From Cyanoderma ruficeps (lineage: Eukaryota > Chordata > Aves > Passeriformes > Timaliidae), in assembly GCA_008694505.1 (NCBI GenBank), contig VZDJ01000063.1, forward strand, positions 5,541,468 through 5,605,467: a stretch of DNA of 64,000 bases, in the 5' to 3' direction. The notes under the pieces are model-generated. The model was given only the letters and a program-made list of their open reading frames with translations. It was not told the DNA's origin and searched no databases. This document shows positions 56,069 through 64,000 of the stretch, one piece after another. Position 1 is the stretch's first letter; each line of letters opens with the position of its first letter. The position numbers and the translations under genes were made by a program.

Positions 56069-56452
56069 CATAGAATCACAGAATCACAGACTGGTTTGGG
56101 TTGGAAGGCACCTGAAAAGGCCATCTTGTTCCATCCCTGCCATGGCCAGGGACACCTCCCACTGTCCCAGGCTGCTCCAAGCCCCAATGTCCAACCTGGT
56201 CTTGGGCACTGCCAGGGATCCAGGGGCAGCCACAGCTGCTCTGGGCACCCTGTGCCAGGGCCTGCCCACCCTCCCAGGGAACAATTCCTGCCCCATCTCC
56301 CATCCAGCCCTGCCCTCTGGCAGTGGGAAGCCATTCCCTGTGTCCTGTCCCTCCATCCCTTGTCCCCAGTTCCTCTCCAGCTCTCCTGGAGCCCCTTTAG
56401 GCCCTGGAAGGGGCTCCAAGATGTCCTTGGAGCCTTCTCCAGTGTGAACAGC
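56069..56452 (-). mobile_element. CR1 LINE fragment, about 385 bp
   Basis: Minus-strand CR1 with two intact terminal octamers (catagaatcacagaatcaca), then gactggtttgggttggaagg, ggggcagccacagctgctct, ccaccctcccagggaacaat and ccctttaggccctggaagg. It ends near gccttctccagtgtgaac. It is nearly identical over 250 bases to the copies at 48.7 and 61.8 kb, so it is fairly young. Confidence 0.96.
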
Positions 56453-58014
56453 TCCAGTTTGTGAGCCTCTAAATGCCTGAACAAACCACAGCCAGCAGTT
56501 TGAAACCCAGTTCCCAGTAAATAATTGAAGGTGTCATGTCAGCTCCGACACCTGAAACGTGTTTTTCAGAAGCTCCTGATAATCACTGAAGTACAGCTTA
56601 GCATTTATCCTATAAATATTAGAGGAGGCGTGTGTGTACATCATTTCACATTCCAAAGCAAGCCTGTGAGCTGAACTTTAGGGAAATCCATGGGAAGAAT
56701 ACACGAAGCACGGAGAGGTGCACGATGCAACATGATCAAATCCCGGAGGTTTTTCAAACGCTTGTCTCTAACACAGCTGATGGTTTTTACAAGAGCTTCC
56801 TGCAGGAACGCCCTCTCTGGGGACTGAGCAGAACTTATTGTCCAGGTCCAAGGTAAATAAACACCCTAAAAGGCAGCACCCACGGGAATCTCTTGGAGAC
56901 TCCAGAAATTTCATTCTGGAGGGTTAGAGTCTGTGATAGGGATGCAGAACAGACGTGGGGCCAGAGCAATGCTGCCAAGTGAGACACAAAAACCCAGAAA
57001 GCAGCAAAACACAGAGCTTTGAGACAGAAAAACTCCTGCAAGCTTAGAGGAAAGAACCCGTGTTTGATACACATCCCCAGCCAAGCTCCGGGGCTGCCTC
57101 CCAAATTCCCAGAATCACCAGAGGACGCAGCCTGTGGAGAGGTCCCATTAGCATGGACAAAAGGCACATTAGGAGCTCCAACACCTGCTATCAGGAGCAA
57201 GTTCCCTTCCAGGTGGCTTTATCTCTGACCCCCGGATGGAGGTGAGCTCCACGGCAGGCTCCGAGCAGGGCTCGGGGAGAGGCATAAACAAAAAGCCATG
57301 TTTTGAAAAATTAAGGAAGCAATTTAGAAGTGGATAATTAGATCTCCTTTTCGTGCTGCACTGGGAAAATTAAATTACTTTTTTATGAAGGTGTGTGTAT
57401 CAACTCTGAGAGCATTGTAGGGAAAGATTATTTTTCTAATATTCCTTCTCCCTCCTCCCCAGCCCCAATTCCCCAGCTCTCTGCTCCTCACGCATCCAAG
57501 GAAGTGGCACTTGTAGCCTTCAGCTGTGGCAGGCGTTCATCTCCAATAATTGCGTTTGCTGCATAAATTGCCAGTGACACGGAGAATAAAATTAGTTTAA
57601 AATGAACCCAAATGGCAAATCTCAAACAAGTATCAGATGGAAGAACTCATTAATCCTCATTTCAAAATGGGCAGAGTGTTGGGGCGGCCGAGCTGGCCCC
57701 AAGCCTGATGGGGGGGTGGGTTCTCTTTGAGATGGTGATGGAGCTCAGTGGGGTGGCCCAGACTAACAGAGGTTCTGGTCAGTGTGGAGCCAAGCCTGTC
57801 GAGGCACTGATTTCACTCTGCTTAGAAAACCTCACAACCCCAAGATGAAGAACGAGCAAGTGAGCAGCTCCACCCTGCACTGCCCAACTCATCTCAGGAG
57901 ACAAGAAATTCATCCAAGCCCCTCAACTGCCCAGGAATCACATCCCACCAGGCTCCTTCTGCCTGGCAACAGCTCCTCGGAGGGAATGGTACGGCCTCAT
58001 GGGGATGGGCTCTC
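56453..58014. other. Noncoding sequence, conserved-like near 56.5-56.7 and 57.3-57.7 kb
   Basis: Repeat-free AT-rich segments at 56520-56640, 57290-57420 and 57530-57660 look like possible conserved elements. No convincing exon is present. Confidence 0.4.
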
Positions 58015-58780
58015 AGAGAATCACAGAATTGTGAAGGTTCAAAAAGAACCTTCAGATCACCAAATGCAGCCACCAACACCAGCACCATGTTCACCCCCAG
58101 ACCACGTCCTCATGTGCCACATCCACCCGTTGTCTAACACTGCCAGGGATGGGGACTCTGCCTGGACAACCTGTTTCAGTGTCTGACAACCCTTAGGGTG
58201 AAGAGACTTTTCCCAATATCCGACCTAAACCTCCCCTGGTGCAGCTTGAGGTGGTTTCCTCTTATCCTGTCATTTGTTCCCTGGGAGCAGAGCCTGACCC
58301 TCACCTGGCTGTCCCCTCCTGTCAGGGAGTTTTGCAGAGCCAGAAGGTCCCTCCTGAGTCTCCTTTTCTCCAGGCTGAGCTCCCCCGGCTCCCTCAGCTC
58401 CTCCTGGTGCTCCAGACCCTTCCTTAGACATGCTCCAGCCGCTCAATGTCCTTCTTGTTGTGAGGGCCCAGAACTGGACATGGGATCAGAGGTCCCTCAG
58501 CAGTGCCCAGTGTCAGGGGACAATCACTGCCTTGGTCCAGAGCCCACACTGGGGCTGGCACAGCCCCGGGGCCATTGGCCACTTGCCCACCTGGGAACAC
58601 CTGGCTCATGTCCAGCCTCTGCTGACCACCACTCCCAGCTCCTCTCCCACCGGGCACTTCCCAGCCCAGCCTGGAGCTCTGCAGAGGGTTGGTGTGACCA
58701 AGGGCAGGGCTTGGCACTTCACTCCGGGCTCACACGCCCTTTGCCCTCACACTCAGAGTTTTTGGTACCGCCTGGCCCTG
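58015..58780 (-). mobile_element. CR1 LINE fragment, about 765 bp, longest here
   Basis: On the minus strand the 3' end is at 58015 (gagaatcacagaattgtga). The body runs through gaagagacttttcccaatat, cctcccctggtgcagcttga, agggagttttgcagagccag, gtccttcttgttgtgaggg and ttggccacttgcccacctgg to gggcagggcttggcacttc. It thus reaches from the untranslated end into the region that in full CR1 encodes the end of the reverse transcriptase protein. The coding part is too short and broken to act. Confidence 0.93.
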
Positions 58781-59827
58781 GGCAGAGATCCTGGATTGTG
58801 TCCCCACCGTGACCGGTCCCCACGCTGGGTTGCTGAGCTGCTTTTGCTGACTTTCTTTAATGAGGTTTATTGTTTGTGCTGCATAATTTTCAAAGGCATG
58901 TCACCCACTTGGAGATGGCCCTCAGATCTCCAGCGTGGGGAGGGGGAGGGTCCTTTGAAGCCGCAGTCATTAATGCAGGAGCTGGTTTCTGCAGTTAAGA
59001 GCACACGTGTTTGAAGCACACAGAAGCCACCGTGGAGACATCTGAGAGGTGTCCCATGATACTGCACATTAGACAGAGAGATTATAAAACTGCCAGGCCT
59101 GCCATCCTTCCCTGCTTTGTAACTTCCCTCCAGATATCAAAAAAAAATTGTCTAGAATATCAAAATATCACTGTCTGGCTCTGATGATGATCTTAGGACT
59201 AAAGACCACATGGAACAAAGATTTCACTTTAATTATCAGCATATCCGTTTCTCTTAGCCCCGTGGTTGAAAATGAAAGAAAACCAAAACAAATCGCAAAC
59301 AAACAATTAAAAAAAAAACCCAACCAGCCAACCTCTCAAAACTTCATGCAGGCAGCTGGGAAACTGAAGTGTTGTGAAGCTGAGAAGTGAATGTGTTCAT
59401 AATCCAGGAATGCAGACGGGCAGTTTTGTTTTTAACATTCCCAGTGCCTTTCCACCCTTTTGCTGGTAGTCCCAGTAGAAAGAAAACTGTCCTGGTCACA
59501 CCAAGGCTGTTCCTGACATTGTCACCCTTGGTCTGCCCACAGAACTCCAAGCCTGTATGTGTGCCACTCATCAGCAAGGCAGGATGAAGACAAAATTATT
59601 CTCTTTATTGAGAGAGTAATTGATCACCTGTATACAGGAAAATACCCAGAGCACAGCCTCCTGCAGAGATTATTCCTCGGTCAACCCGTCTCCTATTCTT
59701 GGCTTATCCAAAGAGACTGATCTTCCAAAAGTTTTAGCTTTGGGGAGAGGACTCACAGGCCCTTGGGGATAAAAGCCTCAGCATTTCTTTTTTCTCCCTT
59801 TATTCTTCCCTTTATGTTCTTTTTATG
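58781..59827. other. Noncoding sequence
   Basis: The left end (to about 58850) may be further CR1. A strong acceptor-like ggtctgcccacag ends at 59542 and is followed by an open frame that stops at 59585-59587. On the minus strand, caataaagagaataatttt near 59600 looks like an LTR or transcript end. Neither is strong enough to call. An A run lies at 59309-59318. Confidence 0.35.
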
Positions 59828-59989
59828 AGCTGTATCAGGGAAAGTTTAGATTAGGAAACATTTCTCTATGGAAAGAGCTGTCGAGCACTGGCACAGACTG
59901 CCCAGGGCAGTGGTGGAGTCACCAAACCCAGAAGTGTTCAAAGAACAGCTGGAGGTGGCACTTGAGGCCGTGGTTTAGTGGTGAACGGA
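59828..59989 (+). mobile_element. CR1 LINE, left part of a copy split by another CR1
   Basis: Plus-strand CR1: tttagattaggaaacatttc, tctatggaaagagctgtcga, gggcagtggtggagtcacca and gtggcacttgaggccgtgg. It stops after ttagtggtgaac. The sequence expected next in this CR1 type (gttgatggttggac...) appears at 60290 instead. Confidence 0.92.
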
Positions 59990-60284
59990 GAATTACAGAA
60001 TGATTGAGGTTGGAAAAGACCTCCAGGACCACGGAATCCAAGCTGTGCCCAACCCTCCCCCCTTGTCCCCAGCCCAGAGCTGAGTGCCACATCCAGGTGT
60101 TCCATGAACACCTCCAGGGGTGGGGATCCCAAACCTCCCTGGGCAGCCCCTGCCAAGGCCTGAGCACCCTTTCCATGGCGAAATTCCTCCTGATGTCCAA
60201 CCTGAACCTCCCCTCATGCAGTCTGAGGCTGGTTTTTCTCATTCTGTGCTTGTCCCCTGGGAGCAGAGGCCTCTCCCATGGCAG
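59990..60284 (-). mobile_element. CR1 LINE inserted into another CR1
   Basis: Minus-strand CR1: agaattacagaatgattgag, gttggaaaagacctccagga, tgagtgccacatccaggtgt, cctgatgtccaacctgaacc and ccctcatgcagtctgaggct. It ends near cccctgggagcagaggcc. It is about 295 bases long. Confidence 0.92.
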
Positions 60285-60358
60285 TGGCACTGGATTGATG
60301 GTTGGACTTGATCTTGGAATATTTTCCAACCCCAACAATTCCAAGATTCCGTGATTTA
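60285..60358 (+). mobile_element. CR1 LINE, right part of the split copy
   Basis: Completes the 59828 copy: ggattgatggttggacttga, tcttggaatattttccaacc, then ccaagattccgtgattt, the CR1 3' end. Confidence 0.9.
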
Positions 60359-61754
60359 TTGTTGGCAGCACAGGTGAAGGCTCTGACCCCAAATCCATGA
60401 CTGCAGCCTCATACCAGAACCACCTTTTTGGCAGAACCACCAGTACCAATTCCCCTGTAATTCCCCCCAGCTCTCCCGTAATTCCACCAAGACTCCAAAA
60501 GCGGGAACCCACCTCAAAAGGGCACTGGAGAGCCCAAGAGTCACAATCCCCACACAAAAATCCTCTTTGCAGTCAGCAGACAACAAGAGCCACATTAACA
60601 AGCTGCTGCTGCTCATTATGGCAGGAAACTTCTCCCCCTGTTCCAACGCGGGCGCAGCCTCGGCATTGCTGGCCCCGGTATCACTCAGGCATTTATTTTT
60701 ATATACCTCAGCAATATGTAGCAATTAGCAGAGGTAACACTAATTAGATGTTACATTGTAATGCAAGTCCCTCTAAACTTAAGTCATAACATACCTCTCT
60801 CCTAATGACTGCAAGGTCATTTTGGTATTCCGCGTAATCGCTTGGATGCTAATGACTCGTTTGCTATGCATGGGAACATCCCGGCTTTTCCCTGGGTGGT
60901 TTTCACCATTTACCAGTGGACACTTGCTTTAAATTGCTGCTGAGCCTAATGTGGTCTTGAAGAAGCCACCTAAGCGCCCCCGATTAATCGCAGCAGTTTC
61001 GTGGCTCCCAAGAAAGCAAGACCTCATGGCAAACCTGCTCCAAGGGCAGGGAAATGCTTGTTTGAAGGGATTAGTTTGAGAGTACAATGGCACGAGACTC
61101 CAGGAGGCAGAAAACCTGAATTTCCTTTGTGCTTCCTAATGGGAAAAAGCTGGAAGACAACAGGCTTACAGGCAGCTTAGTGCTGTTCCTGTGTCTTTTC
61201 CCTCATCTGTGTCCTAATCCCCTTAGGAGCCACGTCAGGAGCCCACACTGAGATTCCCTCAGTTTCCCAACCCACAGCCACCACCAGAGCTGAAAAAGGA
61301 ATGGAAATGGCGGCATTTGGCAAAAGCAAATTCATTGAAAAATTTGAAAACAACATTCATGGGCTTAATAATTAGCTTTTTAATTAATTTCCTATTCTCC
61401 TCTAATTACTCTGCTTGCAAAGAAAAATTGTAAGAGCTATAATTGTTTTACTAAAAGCAACTGGTTTATTCCAAGACCAAAACCATGCATGCCATGGGCA
61501 GTGGGAGTAATGGGAGCCCCAGGCTTGGACCTGTTGATTTGGGGAAGCCACCATGGTCCCTGCAGAGCTGGCCTCTGATGGGATCCTGATGGGATCTCAT
61601 GGTTTGGAGCACAGGGAATTCACCCAGGTGAAGGCACTGCCCAGCCTGCATGATGGGCAACAACTCAACCCAGGACAGACCTCACTTCCAAGGACATTCC
61701 TGAAGCAAAACCCAAAAGAAAATCTGCATCCTGTCTTCACCACAGAATGGAAAC
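60359..61754. other. Noncoding; strong conserved-like block at 60.69-60.91 kb
   Basis: The segment 60690-60910 (gtagcaattagcagaggtaa, tggtattccgcgtaatcgct, gctaatgactcgtttgctat) is repeat-free and has CpG-containing motifs kept in AT-rich surroundings, which suggests constraint. The stretch 61320-61450 is also AT-rich. No exon is recognised. Confidence 0.45.
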
Positions 61755-62145
61755 AGAATCCTGGAATCATTTGGGTGGGAAGGGACCTTGAAGCTCATCC
61801 CATTCCATCCCTGCCATGGGCAGGGACACCTCCCACTGTCCCAGGCTGCTCCAAGCCCCACTGTCCAGCCTGGCCTTGGGCACTCCCAGGGATCCAGGGG
61901 CAGCCACAGCTGCTCTGGGCACCCTGTGCCAGGGCCTGCCCACCCTCCCAGGGAACAATTCCTGCCCAATCTCCCATCCAGCCCTGCCCTCTGGCAGTGG
62001 GAAGCCATTCCCTGTGTCCTGTCCCTCCGTGCCTTGTCCCCAGTCCCTCTGCAGCTCTCCTGGACCTCCTTTAGGCCCTGTAAAGGGCTTTGAGGTCTCT
62101 CCGGAGCCTTCTCCTCTCCAGTCTGAACAGCCCCCACTCTCCCAC
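61755..62145 (-). mobile_element. CR1 LINE fragment, about 390 bp
   Basis: Minus-strand CR1: aatcctggaatcatttgggt, gggaagggaccttgaagctc, catgggcagggacacctccc, ggggcagccacagctgctct, ccaccctcccagggaacaat and ccctctggcagtgggaagcc. It ends near ctcctctccagtctgaacag. It is close to the 48.7- and 56.1-kb copies. Confidence 0.96.
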
Positions 62146-64000
62146 ATTTCCATGATGGGAAACTGCGTCAAATCAGGAGGGAGGGAAGAGTATAAAGAAG
62201 TTTTGAACCACTGGCTGGAGGCTGGGTATGGCATAAAATCAGAGTGAACAGATGAGTCATGACTTATCTCCTGAACTTGGGTCACTCACTAAAAATCCAA
62301 GGAGAAGCCCTGCTGGGATGCATTTTCTAGAGCCCCAGAATCAATGCCTGCAGTAACTAAAGCACTTTAACGTTAGCTGGAAAGAGCTGCTATCATTCCA
62401 GGCTCTGCAGTGTTCAGTCTTGAAGCTTTGAGCGTTCCTTTCTGCTGGAGTGGCCGGATCCATCCGGCCTGGCCGTTGCCACAGGGGTCACGAAGTCCAG
62501 CAGAAGCTGGAAGCATCTCCTTGCATAAATCAACGGGCTTGAACTTGCCGAGAGAAATTTGCCAACAAAGAAAAGCAGACTGAAAGCAGATGGAAGAAAT
62601 CCTTCGACCCCGACTCCAAGTACCTGGAGCAGAGGCTTTGTGATTTTAAAAGCAATTTAGGCAGATTTCGCTGCCTGTTTGGAGAGGAAGGCAGGGGCAG
62701 GTAGGCAGCTAAATCCCTCAGACCACTTCCTGCATCCCAACCCGCGTCTTTAGCGTGACTTAAGCCAAGACTCCTCGCACTGCAAACGCCAAAACGATCA
62801 CGCCAGCAGGATTTTGAAATTCAAAAGAGCCCTTTTTTGCAACCCGCCGAGCTGAGGGAGTTCAGAGGCGGCTCTGTCGCGGCGCGGGGGCCTGAGCGCC
62901 GAGGAGAGGGTGCTGCAGTGGATTTGTTGGTTGAGAGAACAGTCTATTCTCATGCTCAGATAATGCAGAAATAAAGTGCATTTGTAACAGACAACAAAAG
63001 GATTATCCCCCATTCATTTCAAAGCACCTTTCATTCCACTCAGGGATTACATTTTCCTTTACTTATCTTGCAAATGGTTTTTCATAAGAGAGCGTGGCTT
63101 ATGGCAAATACCAAACTGTGGTTGGGACAATGGGAGTGTGTTCTGCAGGAGAGAGATCCCGCTCCCAGCACTACTCACTGCTGTAATCTACTGCCTCACA
63201 AGGGCCACTCTTCTCAAGAGCAGAGGCGGATCAGCTCGGAAACCTCGGCACACTTCAGATTTGGGGCAGGTTTCTTACAAGTGCAGCTTCAGCGTTCACA
63301 TCTTATCACTGGAGGAGAACAACAGAGCTTCGCACTTCTGTCGGGTCTGTCTGCCCAGAATCTCAAAGCGCTTCTGCAAACACCAATCCCATCCAATAAA
63401 CAAAATCTAACCCTGCATGGCTTCTGGGCTGGCTGGAAAGCAATTGCTTCTGCAGTTCTCTGTGTCTGGGAAACCCGTGCTCCGCAGCACAATTCAAGTG
63501 CCCCCCACGCACGGGAGAATCCAGGGCAGAGACACACAAGAGCCTGCTGCAGTCACCACACATCCCCTTTCCCAGTGAAAATCCAAGAGGATTGAGATGA
63601 CTCTGCTCCAAAAAAGACTCAACACTTGAACCATCAACACCAAATTAGGGACCACCAGCAAGATCTGGGTCCCCCCTGGATCAGCAATTCCCATCTCATT
63701 CACTCAAAACCTTCAGATTTTACAAAAGACTGTGAGACAAGTTTGCTTGGTCTCANAAAAAAAAAAAAAAAAAAAGAAAAAGAAAAAAAAAGGAAAAAAT
63801 AGCCTGGGATGCAGTGAGCAGGTGGTTTGGTGCTGTCTGTAAATCAATGACTCCTGGAGAGTTATGATTGATTGGAGCTGGGGAGGGGACACCTCTCCAT
63901 GCCTAAAAGACAGATAGTCCCTGCTTGCTCCATCTTAGCTTTCCAAATAGAAATGGAGAAGGACACAATGCTTGCCATTACGGTGTCACTCAGCCAAAAA
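62146..64000. other. Noncoding sequence to window end, one ambiguous base
   Basis: No gene is called. A small CpG-rich patch lies at 62865-62910 (tcgcggcgcggggg). A long A-rich run spans 63755-63800 and contains the only undetermined base (n at 63756), so the run length is uncertain in the assembly. A 175-codon frame at 63068-63595 has no domain support. Confidence 0.5.

Noticed and set aside
59530..59620. Acceptor-like string and minus-strand aataaa suggesting an exon or LTR end
   Set aside because: The frame after the acceptor is only about 15 codons, and no LTR ends or promoter motifs could be found nearby.
63068..63595. 175-codon plus-strand open frame
   Set aside because: No domain or repeat origin recognised, and two other frames are open at the same place.

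Overview
This is a stretch of vertebrate nuclear DNA, almost certainly from a bird. The strongest evidence is about thirty fragments of CR1, the dominant non-LTR retrotransposon (LINE) of birds, many ending in its typical 3' octamer run (agaatcacag... on the minus strand). Among them lie short avian-type retroviral LTRs. The LTR mix and the heavy CR1 load suggest a passerine, but that is inference. There is no bacterial, phage or plasmid content, no rRNA or tRNA gene, no CRISPR array, and no complete protein-coding gene. Long open frames in the window are mostly antisense or out-of-frame readings of CR1 3' ends.

Layout. Positions 1-8.9 kb are mostly unique sequence with a 49-bp minisatellite (2.8 kb) and a tail-to-tail inverted pair of LTRs (6.1-7.3 kb). 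From 9 to 16 kb there are CR1 copies, a solo LTR (11.2 kb), a decayed palindrome (14.7 kb) and an unexplained 145-codon open frame (15.8 kb). From 16 to 33 kb the sequence is largely unique and rich in AT-rich blocks that look like conserved noncoding elements, broken by a few CR1 copies, an LTR, a 90-bp sequence present twice, and a 156-bp tandem duplication. From 33 to 50 kb is a dense repeat zone: CR1s in both orientations, a duplicated LTR-plus-CR1 block, and three copies of one 306-bp LTR family. One of these has a clean 6-bp target-site duplication, one is followed by a retroviral primer-binding-site-like sequence, and one is inserted inside a CR1. From 50 to 64 kb is mixed: a strong noncoding block (52.0-52.6 kb), the best exon candidates (52.86 and 53.85 kb, plus strand), another solo LTR, and further CR1s including one nested in another.

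Interpretation. The window reads as intron or intergenic 'gene desert' around a developmental-type locus, perhaps with the last exon or exons of an unidentified plus-strand gene near 52.9-54.0 kb. No new biological system is evident. The most interesting items are repeat structures: the non-CR1 sequence shared by two distant CR1 copies, the inverted LTR pair, the palindrome, the LTR family with traceable insertion marks, and the candidate exons. All coordinates of diverged repeats are by eye and may be off by some tens of bases.
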